Assembly (NCBI GenBank): GCA_028023455.1
Contig: JAQFVV010012400.1
Location: forward strand, 12,781,748 to 12,845,747
Source of the DNA: Epiperipatus broadwayi
Lineage: Eukaryota > Onychophora > Udeonychophora > Euonychophora > Peripatidae
Reading direction: 5' to 3'
Length of the DNA: 64,000 bases
Each line of letters begins with the position of its first letter. Within the stretch, counting starts at the first letter, position 1. This document shows, in pieces, positions 1-12,589 of the stretch. Below the pieces are notes generated by a model that did not search any database, was not told the origin of the DNA, and saw only the letters and a program-made list of their open reading frames with translations. The position numbers and the translations under genes were made by a program.

Positions 1-477
1 ATGCTAATACTTCACGTTATAAGCCTTAATTATTGGCTTTTCTTGTGTGTGCGAGTATATGACATATCCACAGACATCTCTCACTTTCTTTATAATTTGA
101 CTTGGTTAAAATTTATATAGATGGTATACACACACGTTTAATGGCTTTATTATGTATTTTAGGCCATTTTATTATGTAATACTGTCTAATGCTTGGCCAT
201 ATGAAGTGTGCCTGTCATAATATATATGTTTCATTACAAAATGATTAATAAACAATAATGCACAAAAATTGAAATATTAGTATTTTTCAATAATAATCAT
301 TTAAGTGTTTGATGTGTACTTTTGAAAGTGATGACAATATTTTTAAAGTTAGTTAAAAAACCATAATGTATTATGTCACTATTAAAGTAATTATGTTGTA
401 ATACAGGATATATAAAGCACTAATAAGCAATCAAATATACTTGATTTTATATATTGGACTATTTCTATCATCAATAT
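1..477. other. A+T-rich gene-free stretch
   Basis: No open frame, RNA fold or repeat that I can name. It ends at the ATAT that precedes the probable solo LTR. Confidence 0.6.
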
Positions 478-820
478 TGTACCGGTATAAATCCACCACG
501 CTTACTCATACACAGTACCCGAGTTCAAACCCAGTCCACGTTTAAGAATAAATTCCCAAAACGCCAACTGAATTCAAACCCAAACCCCGGCATGACCAAC
601 CGATGATGACTTTACACCAGCACAGGGTTATCCCTTTTCTAGCTCAGCTTAGAACATGGACTAAATTCTTACAGTTAATGATATATAGGTTTATTAGACT
701 CTAGATACTGGGACGGTCATTCATGTAACGTATATATTTAAGTTGCCAATACAGACAGTAAGTAGCTAAATAGACTTAGAGAGTAATAAAGTGGAGGACA
801 CCAAAATTTAATTAAGTAAA

Positions 821-931
821 TTGTTTAATAAGCCAAATATAAAGCATATAAATATAGTGTTAAATAAGACAAATAGAAAGCACATGAATATAATGTTATA
901 TAATAGAAATATACAGCATATAAATATAGTG
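821..931. repeat. 36-bp tandem repeat, three units
   Basis: Three diverged units, each around a core like catataaatatagtgtta, lie inside the probable solo LTR. The 60-codon frame running through them reflects the 36-bp period and is not treated as a gene. Confidence 0.75.
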
Positions 932-1154
932 TTATACAGTACGGTAAGACTTCATAAATCCTCTTGTATTTGGCTACTAGTCTTTAGTGAACGTTTTATT
1001 TAATAAACAAACTTATGCCAATAGCTGGGTAGTTAAATGATTGACGGGTGGTTAAGAGAATCAGAGTATTTGAGCACTGGAAAAATATTTATCTAAAAAT
1101 TTTTATTAACTTATTTTATTAGAATAGGCTCGAGCCGGAACGTAGACGAACAGT

Positions 1155-1236
1155 GGAGATGGCTTTATATAAATACGACATAAGAGATAGATGTACTGGT
1201 GGTTTTATATAAATACGACATGGAAGATAGATGCAC
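1155..1236. repeat. 40-bp tandem duplication
   Basis: The core ttatataaatacgacat recurs 40 bp apart, followed each time by gatagatg and a similar tail. It lies within the probable solo LTR. Confidence 0.75.
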
Positions 1237-1613
1237 TGATGGTTGCCTGGATTCAAAAACCCTACAGTAATCAATTGCGGTGCATTAACGGAATACCGGG
1301 CGGCTTGTACTTTGACAAGGCTTAATGCCCCCAAGTAGCTCCGGGACACGACAACCAGCCGGGATCATTTCGAACCCCGGTGATCCAAGAGATTACCGGG
1401 AAAGAAAACTGCTTTCATTCCCCAATGGTAGAATGGCGAGACGCTAACTTCAGCGAAGGGACGGCATTGCCACAGACGTGAAAGACGAATACTTGAAGCG
1501 GATTTTTTAAGAGAAATTATATAAAACCTGGAAACTATTTGTCTGTTTCTACGCCACAGGCTGAGATCCTTACCCCAATAAAATGTAGCGGACTTAACTG
1601 ACGGTCTGTTTCA

Positions 1614-2403
1614 ATATTAAGTATTGAATGTCTTTAGAAAAATTAAACTTTATTTAAATTTTCCAATTACACTCAACTGTTAGTAATAGCAGATAGTTTA
1701 GTATATGCACAACATTTCAAGAGGTATTATTCTCTTCTTCAGTTTTTGCTGGCCTGATTGGTGACATTATTAGAATGGGGATCAAACCTGGACCTTTAGA
1801 TTATTAAATATTGTATTATACAGTAATGCTCTAATCAACTGAGTCATCCTTCCAAGTGTTACCTTAAAATTCAATATTCAAGAATCTAAGAGTCCAAGTT
1901 AGATTCCTATAAGAGTATTGTCATGGGTCAGGCCAGCAACATCTGAATAGAAAATAAGAATATTACCTCTCAAACAATTGTGCATACAGTTGGATATAAT
2001 TGGAACATTTAAATAAAGTTAAATTTTCTAAAAATGTCCAATACTGTACTTGATATTACATGATGAAAATAATCCCATATCACAAACTTTTAGGAAAAGT
2101 CTAATATACTGTGTTTATCATTAAATTAGCAAATATACTTACTTTTAAATATGTAAAAAACTGTTTACTATAAAAGATAGTTATAAAAAAAATTACAGTA
2201 AAAATTGCAATCATTAAAACAAGTATTTAATAAATATGGTAATAAATATATGTAATAAGAAAAATAATAATGTCTTAGCATATGTACTTAATTTATGCAA
2301 TGTGTTTATGATTTTTAAAAGTAAGTGGGCAGTTTCAACTATTAGAAGTCTTCCTGAGAATTTTATTTTTATCAAAAACATTTAATATAGTTTTAATTTT
2401 GGA
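1614..2403. other. A+T-rich gene-free stretch
   Basis: Nothing recognisable beyond low-complexity A+T sequence. Confidence 0.6.
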
Positions 2404-2840
2404 AAATTTGAACACAAACTTCCAAGTTTTTTTTAAGCTATCTGCTCTATTTCATACAACTGATACACTGACAACACACGTGAAAAGTTAAACAATCTCC
2501 AATATACATATTTCATGCTGAACCAGCACTGATCAATTGGTTCATATCACCATCATCCACATGTGTGTAATCAGTGCTCAGTTTATATTAAGATAGCCAA
2601 TCTTCAAATTTTAATGCATAGGCTTCAATCTACTCCACCGTCCAACTCTTCAGCCATCAATGCCATTAAAAAAATATGATAATGGAATGGCAAAATCTTT
2701 TGTTGATGCCAATATTATTGTCATGATGATGTTGACCTCTAAGTCAAATTGATCTTTCATGCATTTGATCTTGTTTATTTAAATATATTGAAGCAGGCGA
2801 CCTGATGCTCAGATCGTGCTTCACAGCCCACTTACAGTCT
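2404..2840 (+). repeat. Dispersed repeat family A, copy 1
   Basis: About 440 bp shared with copies at 7288-7735 (+) and 47855-48335 (-), and in part at 5785-5844 and 42725-42960. Shared landmarks in order: a CACGTGAAAA-like block, tttcatgctgaaccagca, a block on a theme of atgccaatattattgtca, and a 3' region with gggcaggata-like sequence in the better copies. No coding capacity is conserved between copies and no RNA polymerase III box A/B pair was found, so its class is unknown (SINE-like or MITE-like). Confidence 0.7.
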
Positions 2841-5559
2841 CCTACCACCAAACCATATTTAAACCCATCCTTAAGCATGTATACTTATTTCCTAACATAT
2901 ATTTTCCTTTGCTTAAACATTTAAAACATAACTGATGTAGATATTTTTATATCTTAACAAAAAATAATTTAATAAATAAATATTTAATATTATTTTAATG
3001 TGTATGCGTGCGTAATGGATAAATATATATATTTTAGTGTGGGGAGACTGATAATAAATCGTACCAATAATTATATATATTATGTATTCAAAAGTCATAT
3101 ATGAAATTTATTACTTTTTTATATTTAATTTAGCAGTCAGAAAATGATGCAATTCTTTTAAAAAGTTTTTCGAAAACAATTATCCGGAAAAGCCCATTAG
3201 TTAAAAGTAAAAGATTACAATTTTGTAATACTAAAATAAATCCATTAGTGGAATTTTGTCCATGCCAACTTGTTTTAAAATCATAAGACTTATTTTAAAA
3301 CAATCATTCGAGAAACTTGTAACAGAATTGCATTGTTTCAAAAATCTTACAAGACAAAAGAGATCCGGTCATCAGACTTTAGTTTTGCTAAAGTGCACAA
3401 ATTGCCTCAGGTCCAGCAGTTAATTGCTATGCTACATCACCAAAAAAGAAGTATAAATGCTGCTGTATTTGAATCTAATGGGAGGAAAGACAACCATAAA
3501 TTTCATGATGCTAAACCAAATCCACGTCAGTCTGAAATTTTATCCAAGGTGCCATGAGTAGGGGAAATTTCACCCCCCCCTCCATTCCAATATGCTTCTC
3601 CCATAACAAAGCTCTGGATCCCGTACTTATGAACTCTAAAATCTCTGCTGATTAAGTAAATAAATGCTACCTGCCATGTCGTATTCAAACCTTAGATCTA
3701 GTGCATTAATGCTGATGAACATTACTTGTATCAAGGACTGCTACTCCATATATCAAGGTAAAGAACTCTAGCCACTCTTGATTATCAAACTCAGCCTTCT
3801 TTATAATAACTATAATCCTGACACTCTATTCTGATATCAGGTTTAAATGTTTATATTATATAACGCTCTAAGATAACTCTATATGACTTATTCTATCATT
3901 AAGCCTCTATTTAACATGTTTTCCTTTTTATTTCCACGTGGCAAATAACTCTAGTCATTATGTTTTATGTAGTTATGTTTTAAAATGCCAATAATATTTT
4001 CAAAATCACTAACATACATTTTATTTCTATCTTCCTACCCGCTATTTACAGAGTAATTAAGAATGCAGGTTAATTAAAAATAAGTTTTATTCAACTTGTG
4101 CAGGTGTTTGCGATTTTGGGAAAACAAAGTTATTAAGTTATAAAAATTGCTATAGAAACCAGATCAACATCTGTTTTCATAAAAATGCTCCTTTTCTTTC
4201 TAATTAGTAATAATGTGCTGTCTTAATTTTTAATGTACTATATATATATATAAGTCTATGTTTTATTCCAACTATTACCACCACCCCAGTTATTTATGTA
4301 TCAACTTATTTACTTCCATAATAGCATTATTAACCAAGATGGATATTCATTAAACATGTGGGGAGTTATGAATAATTTAAAGTAAAAGGGAGGGGAAATC
4401 TTTATGTCTTAAGATTCTATATTTAATTGAATTTATCATCCATGCCTGTTTAGCAATTAGATCATACCATTACGCAGGGTTTTCTATAATTTATGGATCA
4501 TAAATATTTAGGATAGTCTTTAAAGCTATACCTTTCATTATCCCCAAGTGTTGCGTGCATATAGGCGATTTCGTTTCTATATTATATATATATATCCGTG
4601 TTTCCCTTTTATGGAGGTCTCGCAAAGTCGAGCCCCATCATCATTCTCAATGTCCAAGAACCAGGATTAAACCCCCTGAGGACATATTTGGTTGTATGGG
4701 CTTGCTTATATGGGGATCGCTCTGGAGAAACCAGCCCAACAATGCATAGCCGACCAATCTTCGTTTCAAAATGGATCCTGCCAAAGTTTGCAGAGTTATA
4801 TCGGTATATTTTCAAAGTTAATTCCACGAAGCACACGTTTGGATCCATCACTGGATCACATCATAGATGCCGCCATGCACGTACCACCTGTTGTTATATT
4901 TCTAGTAAACCCATGAACATCCATAAGCCGTAATGTTATGATTTTACTAAACAGATATCTAGGTCCATTATTTAAAATGTGCGTCATTGCGATGAATTTA
5001 TTATTGTTAATATAAATATTCATTAGCCGTCCCACACATCTGCTACCTTATAAACCAAAGTAATAGTTATATTTTGTACAAATGTAATGTTTCCTTATTA
5101 AACAATTATTCTCTTTCAAATCAGTTAAATGCTTAAATGCTATTTTCGTTTTGTCTGGGGGTGGAATAGTATTTCAAGAGTACATTTCTAAGAGTGCTAA
5201 TTCTTTATGGTATCTATTATTGGCATCACACAAATGTAAACAAAGGTATTGTAAAATCAGATTTGATGTATCAATCAAAGATAATCTTATTTCTTAAAAT
5301 CAACCATTATATAATATTCACGAGGCCAGTGTCTGACAAATAATCAGACGCATTTATTTAAATCTCAAATATATATCATACATGTCCGAATTATTATAAT
5401 TTCTTTTATTTAAGTTAATATTTTTATTAATAAATTATGCTCCTACTGACTAGATGATCTCCGCTAATATATAAATAATATGATAGATTACGATTTTTAA
5501 TTGTTTCTGAATTTGTGTTCATGCTAAATATCCCACCATGAAACTTAAATTAGAGTCTT
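2841..5559. other. Gene-poor stretch with one orphan ORF
   Basis: Mostly low-complexity A+T sequence. An open frame at 3333-3557 is listed separately. Around 4580-4930 the base composition becomes more balanced, as in an old element, but no domain could be recognised there in any frame. Confidence 0.5.
3333..3557 (+). CDS. Orphan 74-codon ORF, doubtful
   Basis: An ATG-initiated frame of 74 codons with a mixed, non-repetitive composition (Lys, Gln, His and Ser rich), unlike the A+T junk frames nearby. I do not recognise the protein. It could be a terminal exon of an unseen gene, a transposon relic or chance. There is no clear splice acceptor, promoter or AATAAA nearby to support it. Transcript data would decide. 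Confidence 0.15.
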   Translation: MFQKSYKTKEIRSSDFSFAKVHKLPQVQQLIAMLHHQKRSINAAVFESNGRKDNHKFHDAKPNPRQSEILSKVP

Positions 5560-5774
5560 TTTGTGTCTCCGATGTGCGATGCCGGTGGTGAGAGATGAAA
5601 TTAGATCGATATCATCATGATTGTTGCTCATCGGTTGGTAGATCTGGAAAATGGGCAAATAGGGCAGAATTCATGAGTGTTCCTGACTTATGTATTTTGT
5701 GCATGATTGGATTCGAGGTACGTTTGCCTAGATGCTAGACCTTGTTATGTGAACATACAAAAATGACCAGTACA
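5560..5774 (-). repeat. Dispersed repeat family C, minus copy
   Basis: The reverse complement matches 29522-29740. Both start TGTAC(C/T)GGTCA and share tacctcgaatccaatcatg and catgaattct followed by cctatttgccca. The TG start at 5774 is flanked by ATAT on its outer side, which suggests an LTR terminus, but the other end could not be located. Confidence 0.6.
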
Positions 5775-5784
5775 ATATAAAAGA

Positions 5785-5844
5785 GGGATAAGCTGGATAC
5801 AAGCTGAGTCTATAGCATTTGAATACAAGTTTAATTATATATAT
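5785..5844 (+). repeat. Family A 3' end fragment
   Basis: Matches the last 60 bp or so of the 7288-7735 copy (gggataagctggatacaag..., then atttgaatacaagt). It directly abuts the family C copy. Confidence 0.5.
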
Positions 5845-7135
5845 TGTGACAGAATGGGTTCGAACCCAGTCACAAATAATATTATTAATTGGTATTTAAA
5901 TATATATGTAGATGTATATATATAATATTTAATTTTTATTATGTGGTGGTGGTTACAAATACACAAACGCGGTGGAGGGACTCTGTCATTTTGAAATATA
6001 TATATGTGCGTAAGACAAATGTGTGTATGAATGGATTAAGTAGTTGAAAAGAGAGAAACAAGATTTTTGTTTCACATTTAAAAAACTAGAGGTTTCTCGC
6101 AGAAATGAGATTTCACTTTCTTTTATGTACAACAAAAATTATGATAAAAGTTTTCACACGTCAACCAGATCTGGTTAGTCAGTATTGGAAACAGGAAGTG
6201 AAATCAAAAGAAACTTCTAGAACAAATGGAGGGGGCTGTAAATGAGAGTCACCTATAATGTATTTTGTCTTGGCCCTGCAGAGTTACAGCCGTGAACAGT
6301 AAATTGTAAATCCAGAATATTAAAAATTTTCATATTTTTTTTACGTAATGGCGGATCCAAAAGAAATGATGGTGTAAGAACATACCATGTCGGATTCAAA
6401 CCCCTAATTCCAACCAACTGTAGCTGCCTAGCCCAGTAATATCAAGATGCCTTGGAATAAAACATAATTCCCAATGTGGAACCAAGCTGAACTTCATCAA
6501 CCAATGGACCTAAATGGACATGAAGATCTGGAACCTTCCCATTGAATTACCTGTGATGAACGGAACTCTTTAAAATAAAAAAATCTGCTTCCACTAATTC
6601 ACTGGGAAAAATTCAGATAAAGAACTTTCAGTTCTGATTTTTCCTTTATGACAATCTAAGTTAATTTAATGAAATTTTCTTAAAGTCATTTAATTGCGGA
6701 CATAAATAACGTAATTATTGTCGGAGGTCATGTGAAATAAACTTTTCTTGGTATCGACCTTCACTACTTAATTTATGTGTGATAAATCTATTGGAAAGAA
6801 TTAATAAAAACTGATTTGATAATGAAAGTCAAAACAAATCTTATTGTGATATTTATTTACAGATCCATTTTTTTTATGTGTGTTTAAAAAAAAGAACTCT
6901 TAACCCTATTCATAATTACTCCTGGCTATGATGCCACCTGACCATGAGACTGAGATAGACGATGGTCAAAACCCCTCTCACATTACGTAAGATAGTGTTC
7001 TTGTTGGTAATATATTCACTTCACGTAATTCTTATATTCGTATAAGATTGGCACTTGGAGTCCTTCGGATGACCATAAATACGCATTGGAAATAAATTAC
7101 AGTTATGAGAATGAATCCAGAAGTTTTGAATAACA
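5845..7135. mobile_element. Possible LTR or LTR fragment
   Basis: The segment starts TGTGACAG next to ATAT and holds an inverted GGGTTCGAACCC pair near its start, as many Gypsy LTRs do. Two downstream CA ends followed by ATAT are possible, at 7135 and 7254, so the boundary is uncertain. The interior has no protein domain. In A+T-rich DNA these end signals arise often by chance, so this is tentative. Confidence 0.25.
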
Positions 7136-7287
7136 ATATTTAAGTCAAAACCATTTTAATTAAATATAAATACATAGGCACATATGTTTGCTATATCGTA
7201 GATATATATTTGGTAGTGTACTCTATCTAGTGAGAGGTAATGGGTTTTGTAACAATATATATATACTTAGAGTTTAGATGTAATTGC

Positions 7288-7735
7288 AGGGAATTTGAAC
7301 ACATACACTTTCAAGTTCATTTCAACTAACCACTCTATCTCATATAACCGATAATCATGACCATGCACATGTGAAAAAGATGAATGATTTCCAATATATA
7401 TATTTTGTGCTAAACCAGCAATAAGTTGGTCAGGATCATCATCTTAGCTAACATATAATTAAAAGTCAGTTTATATTTAGATAGAAAATATTTAAACTTT
7501 AATGGACATGCTTCAATCTACATCACTTTTCAACTCTTCAGCTACCCATACCATTGAAAATCTGATAATGGAAAGCCCAACTCTTGTTGATGCCAATATT
7601 ATTGTCATTCCCTTGTTGACTTTAAGTCACTCTGACTGTTCATGTATATAACCTTGTTCATTTAAATACATGGAAGATGAATGGGCAGGATACAATATGA
7701 ATCTAATATTTGAATACAAGTATAATTTTTATTTT
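7288..7735 (+). repeat. Dispersed repeat family A, copy 2
   Basis: Aligns end to end with 2404-2840 and with the reverse complement of 47855-48335. It includes the cacatgtgaaaaagatgaatg block, the gccaatattattgtcat block and the 3' gggcaggataca block. It is diverged by substitutions and small indels, so it is not recent. Confidence 0.7.
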
Positions 7736-7786
7736 ATATATAAAAATTATTTTATATATATATCTGATTTCTAAGTGTATATATAT

Positions 7787-7980
7787 ATATATATTCTAAT
7801 TAAAAGGAAGAAGAGAGAAGGATGAAAAGACTTTAAATAAATAAAAAGTAACAACAATAATAAGAATAATATGGTTAAGCTCATATATATATTCTAACTA
7901 AAAAAAGAAGAGAGAAGGATGAAAAGACTTTAAATAAATAAAAAGTAACAACAATAATAAGAATAATATGGTTAAGCTCA
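7787..7980. repeat. About 100-bp tandem duplication
   Basis: Two adjacent near-identical units run from a TA run through ggaagaagagagaaggatg-like sequence to atggttaagctc. They differ by a few bases, so the duplication is fairly recent. Confidence 0.85.
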
Positions 7981-8497
7981 ATGGGCTGTTAGTTTTTTTA
8001 ACACTTACTACATAGACATGCATTAAAATATAAGGGAATTTTAAGACAATAATAAAATGCATTATTGTAAAGTAAATAAATGAATTAGGAAGATGAAAAA
8101 CTTCATTCATTCCTATGCAACATTTTTGAAACATATATTTCCTCACTATCAAAATACATTCTCGGAGCAACATAAATATTTTAAATTTAATGTAATACCA
8201 TCTAATACAAACTTTCGGTATTTTTTTCCAATCTTAAGAAGCAGTTATTTATCACCAAATAATTGTTTTATTGCCATGATCTGATCTACTCTACTCATGA
8301 AGAATAAAATGGAATGTACCTTTCTAATAGTAAAATAAACAATAATTAATTTCTTATGCCACCATCATAATTTTGGTAATAAATAATGATCTCAGGATTC
8401 TTCTTATTAATTTTGGAAAATAAACCACTGTATTGTGTGCTAAACTAATGAATGGCATCCTAGGAGACATGCACTTCTCTTATCAGATAATGTATGC

Positions 8498-8571
8498 TAA
8501 TAATAATAATAATATCAATAATAATAACAATGGCGATGATGATGATAATAATAATAATAATAATAATAATA
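8498..8571. repeat. (TAA)n/(TGA)n microsatellite
   Basis: Trinucleotide runs of AAT with an interrupting GAT tract. Confidence 0.9.
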
Positions 8572-8634
8572 GCTAGTACCAGGTAAGCATAAAACCTTTT
8601 AGTTTTTTGTTATTAAAAGGCAGATTTATTTGCT

Positions 8635-9120
8635 AATAGATAATAAAAATGTCCAATAAAACAAATTAAAACACTCCAATAATTTTTTTTAGTCAAAAAG
8701 AGTAAAAAAGAACAAAGAAATTCAAAGGGTTTTTTATTGAAAGTCTGTACCTAATGCTAATAGGCTAATGTATAGTTAAAAGCTAGCAGATCTAATACCT
8801 AATGCCAAAATCTCAGGCAAATTAAAGTTTTTAATAAAAGTAGAAAGCAATCAAACCTACAAAACTCAATAATTTTGAATAGATAATAAAAATGTCCAAT
8901 AAAACAAATTAAAACACTCCAATAATTTTTTTTAGTCAAAAAGAGTAAAAAAGAACAAAGAAATTCAAAGGGTTTTTTATTGAAAGTCTGTACCTAATGC
9001 TAATAGGCTAATGTATAGTTAAAAGCTAGCAGATCTAATACCTAATGCCAAAATCTCGGGCAAATTAAAGTTTTTAATAAAAGTAGAAAGCAATCAAACC
9101 TACAAAACTCAATAAATTTG
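8635..9120. repeat. 243-bp perfect-looking tandem duplication
   Basis: Units 8635-8877 and 8878-9120 agree almost base for base; one visible difference is tctcaggc versus tctcgggc. It is a recent duplication, or an assembly repeat, and encodes nothing. Confidence 0.9.
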
Positions 9121-9303
9121 CAGATAATTATATATTAGTGTTTTGTTGTTTTTTTTAAAAAAAAGAAATTAAATTATACCTTTGGAAAAATAATTGGAAA
9201 AACTTAAAATGGCGACCACTCAGCCAATTAACCAGGTGGGTGGTCCATCACAGGGAATGAGAAAGACATGCTTCTATAGCAAAAACATAAGCCTGACAAA
9301 AAG

Positions 9304-9571
9304 TGTTATGTATTGGGTTATGAGACGTCACAAAGCCTAGCTGCGGGATGAACATTTTTCAATCATGGACTTTGAGTAATCGCATCAACATGTTTGTTGG
9401 ACTTACTAATTTAATGCAGAAACATGTTTGTTGGACTTACTAATTTAAACTGCTGTAACAAAGATACATACAGCCTCATAGTAAAATATAATTAAGTATT
9501 GTACAAATAAAATGTTAAAGTGTAAAAGAACTGAGTAGTATTTGTATTTAAATGAATGTAGACATAACACA
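9304..9571 (+). repeat. 5' LTR of the Gypsy element
   Basis: Begins TGTTATGTATTGGG and ends near ataacaca. It matches 13684-13915 over its length, except that it carries an internal tandem duplication of about 28 bp (catgtttgttggacttac twice), which makes it longer than its partner. Confidence 0.88.
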
Positions 9572-9575
9572 AAAT

Positions 9576-9590
9576 TGGCGACGAAGATGA
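9576..9590 (+). other. Primer binding site of the Gypsy element
   Basis: TGGCGACGAAGATG starts a few bases after the 5' LTR. TGG is the complement of the tRNA CCA end, and TGGCGAC-type primer sites are common in animal Gypsy elements. The tRNA species is not assigned. Confidence 0.7.
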
Positions 9591-9800
9591 GATATTTAAA
9601 TGAACGTGCAAGAAAGATCAACATCGTATAAAAAAATATATTTAAGACATAAGGCAACTAGCATAGGTAAATGTGCAATTATTATTGTTATGTCATAAAC
9701 TGTCATGCAATGGGTCCCTCCCTCACATTTTTTTCTCACTTAAAAAAAAACAAAAAATGTTCAGATAAATTTTGGAATTGTCAACTTATTATACCATGTA

Positions 9801-10583
9801 ATGGCTATTATCGGCTCTATAGTGTCCTTCGACATTGACTCACCACACCTGTGGGATACATATGTGTCACAAGTGGATTTTTTTGCAAAGCTAATAACAA
9901 TTTCTGATGACAAAAGGCAATGCAACTCTCCTTGCAGCATGTGGCCTAAAACATTAAGTATCCTGCACTCCCTTATATCTGGCATTGCCTCAGGAAAAGT
10001 CATACCAAGGCATCATTAAAATTCTAACAATATTTTAACCCACAGCCATCTATCATATACCAGCACTTTTAATTTCATCGCTGTTGGCAACGAGAGGGAG
10101 AAAGTGTAATCACATTCTTGGCAGACCACCGACATCTAACAGAGGGTTGTGAATTTGGACCTTCACTTACAGAGCATCTTCGGGACCAATTCGTATGTGG
10201 ACTGTGGACTTCACGATGAGGCAACACAACACAAACTACTAACAGAAGAAAGCTTAACCTTGGAAATGGCTGTTCAACATAGCTTGGCTGCAGAGACAGC
10301 ATCAGTACAGGTGCATGAAATCCATGCCACGAGCTCATCCATGCTAACCATAGACCTTATTCAAAGGAACAGATCAACAGTTCACCGTAATAATCCTCTG
10401 ATGTCACTACCACCACCTCAAACACCAGCGTACAAAAAAAACAATGAAACTCCTTGGTCAGCAACTACTCCTTGTAATGGATGCAGTGGTCAGCACAACC
10501 AAGCAGAATGTCGTTTTTAAAGAACCAAATGCCATTTTTGTCAGAGAATGGGGTACCTACAGTGTGTTTGCCGAGCAAAGCAA
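9801..10583 (+). pseudogene. Gag of the Gypsy element, broken
   Basis: Structural protein that would form the particle shell. The N-terminal part (9801-10019) shows a Gypsy-gag pattern of WDTYVSQVDFF, then a Lys/Arg-rich turn and a conserved-looking GPK/WPK-T-L stretch. It meets a stop at 10020. The frame resumes at 10149-10520 and ends in a Cys-x2-Cys-x4-His-x4-Cys knuckle (CNGCSGQHNQAEC). A second Cys/His cluster (CHFCQRMGYLQCVC) follows past a stop at 10518-10520 and is itself imperfect. Two nucleic-acid-binding knuckles are usual for this clade. At least two stops lie inside the expected frame. Confidence 0.8.
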
Positions 10584-10592
10584 TGAAATACT

Positions 10593-10973
10593 TTGAGGAC
10601 ACCTAACCAGTGCATGACAGTGACTGAATTGGAATATGAAGTCATAGATCACATCCACAAAGTGTGCCAGACTGGCTCTACACATAAAGCTATCACACAT
10701 ATATACATATACAGCAAAGAATGCAAAATGGAGGTCGACTCAGGGTCACAATATTCTATAATGTCATACGATACATTCACAGATATATGTAAGGAACTGA
10801 TACCTAAATTACAACCAGTCGATATCACGCTAAGAGACTGGTCAATGCATAGTACCTATACACTATGGGAAGGACACACACCACTTATGATTGTTGGTAG
10901 CAGAGAGATCATGCACAAAGCTATTGGGATTATGGTTCAGACCTCTGGGTATTACACTATCAGGAGTTCATAG
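10593..10973 (+). pseudogene. Aspartic protease region of the Gypsy element
   Basis: A retropepsin-like domain that would process Gag-Pol. The catalytic motif reads EVDSGSQYSIM, with D-S-G in place of the commoner D-T-G, at about residues 48-58 of this frame. A hydrophobic stretch follows (TPLMIVGS), as in the flap and core of these proteases. The frame stops at 10971-10973, before the RT, so protease and RT are no longer joined. Confidence 0.8.
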
Positions 10974-11053
10974 TATCACTGAACCATCAATCCAAGATAT
11001 CATTAACAAGTATCCACATGTATTCAACTCATCAATAGGAAACTTATAAGGGA

Positions 11054-11694
11054 TTGGCTGTTTTACTGCCAGTGGATCCAAATTATCCTCCAATTAGACT
11101 GAGAGCTCGGCCATTACCACTTGCCATGAGAAATAAGGTGGATCTCACATTAGAGATACTGCTCTGGGAAGGAATCATTGAGCCAGAGAACAACTCAAAT
11201 AGACAACACCAATGGTACCAATCCTCAAACCTACAGGAGAAGTGAGATTATGTGGTGAATACAATGTGACTGTCAACAAGGTCCTCCAGAACCATCCATA
11301 CCCAATACCTGCAGTCCACCACCTTTTGGCATCTCTTCCAACTAGCTATATTTTCACAAAAATAGATTTGGCCAAGGCTTACCTTCAACTTGCAGTTGAT
11401 GAGGCATCAACCAACATACAAGCTATCATCACTCATCTAGGAGCTTATCATGTGAAACGCTTACAATATGGAATCTGTGTGGCACCTGGGATATTTCAAT
11501 GTGTCATAGACAACTTGCTAGGAGATATCCCTAGAGTTTATCCATACATTGATGATATCTTAATGTTTGTCACATCAAAGAGTGACTTATGTGCAAAATT
11601 ACACAGGATGTTGGAAAGGCTGACATACAGTAGATTGAGGGCAAACAAGGAAAAATGTGTGTTTGGAGTAAACACTGGATTTCCTGGGATATAA
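11054..11694 (+). pseudogene. Reverse transcriptase of the Gypsy element
   Basis: The RT starts with the typical RARPLPLAMRNKVD lead-in and the helix ending GIIEPE. After a frameshift near 11212-11245 it continues in another frame with PILKPTGEVRLCG, the metal-binding TKIDLAKAYLQL and the catalytic YIDDILMF (YIDD for YXDD). The palm is largely present and both catalytic regions are intact at residue level. The frameshift and the stop at 11692 disable it. Confidence 0.9.
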
Positions 11695-11759
11695 AATCGA
11701 TAATAAGGGCCTCCACCCATTACCAAAAAAAGTGGATGCAATTAGAAATGCCCAACCCC

Positions 11760-12300
11760 AAGGAACAAAAGAGAACTAAAAGCATTTCTGGGACACTTAA
11801 ACTTCTATAATAATTTCCTTCCAGGCCGAGCAACTGTAGCTGAACCCCTACATCGCTTATTACAAACAAACATAACATGGACCTGGACAATGAGACATGA
11901 AAAAACATTTGAAAAACTTAAAGATGCATTGATCTCTGATAGTGTATTGGTGCCATTTGATCCTAACCAGGAGGTCCAGCTTACATGTGATGCTTCACCA
12001 TATGGGGTGGGGGCAGTACTGAGTACATGATTGCCCAATGGATCACCTGCCCCAGTTGCTTTCACCTCATGCACCTTATCTAAAGTGAAAGGAACTATGC
12101 ACAAATTGATAGGGAAGTTCAGGTGATAATATTCAGAGTTAAATATTTCCATCACTTAGTATTTGGAATCAAATTTAAAATAAATACAACCATCAGCCAC
12201 TGCTAGGCATATTTACCTCAGATAAACCAACACCCATAATATTATCACCCAGAATTCAAAGATGGACACACACACTAAATGCCTATTTTTTTAAGCTGGA
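11760..12300 (+). pseudogene. RNase H region of the Gypsy element
   Basis: Connection and RNase H domain, which would remove the RNA template. Recognisable parts: an LKAFLGHLNFYNNFLPG-like connection segment near 11775-11825, then FDPNQEVQLTCDASPYGVG at 11955-12012, which carries the first catalytic Asp (DASPYG). An in-frame TGA at 12028-12030 and later stops break it. Confidence 0.8.
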
Positions 12301-12589
12301 GTATAGACCATGAAGGAAGATTGCAAATGCAGATGCATTGAGCAGATGCCGACTTCCATCAATCGAAGATGAAGGTCTTAAATTTGGTGGTGTCCTGTTT
12401 TTGGCAGAATTGGACTTTTCCCCCTGTGATGGCAGAAAAGTTGGCACAAGCGATATGCAGAGACTTTTTGTTAGCAACTGTAAAAAACTATATTTCTCAC
12501 CACTTGGCCAAACAAAGCCACAGACATGAAACTGCAACCTTTTTTAAAAGATGAAATGAACTCTCCACACCCAAGAACTCCCATGTTAT

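Larger units (their letters stand above)
478..1613. mobile_element. Probable solo LTR, about 1.1 kb, with ATAT target duplication
   Basis: The segment opens with TGTACCGG and closes with TTTCA, giving the TG...CA ends of an LTR. ATAT lies immediately on both sides (474-477 and 1614-1617), as expected for a 4-bp target duplication. The interior is visibly richer in G+C than the surroundings, above all at 1120-1500. No coding region, primer site or second LTR is next to it, so it reads as a solo LTR left by recombination between two LTRs. Orientation cannot be fixed. In A+T-rich DNA an ATAT match could be chance, which limits confidence. Confidence 0.55.

Noticed and set aside
4598-4933. Overlapping ORFs of 64-111 codons on both strands
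   Set aside because: They are open on both strands at once and match no motif I know; more balanced base composition alone explains the open frames.
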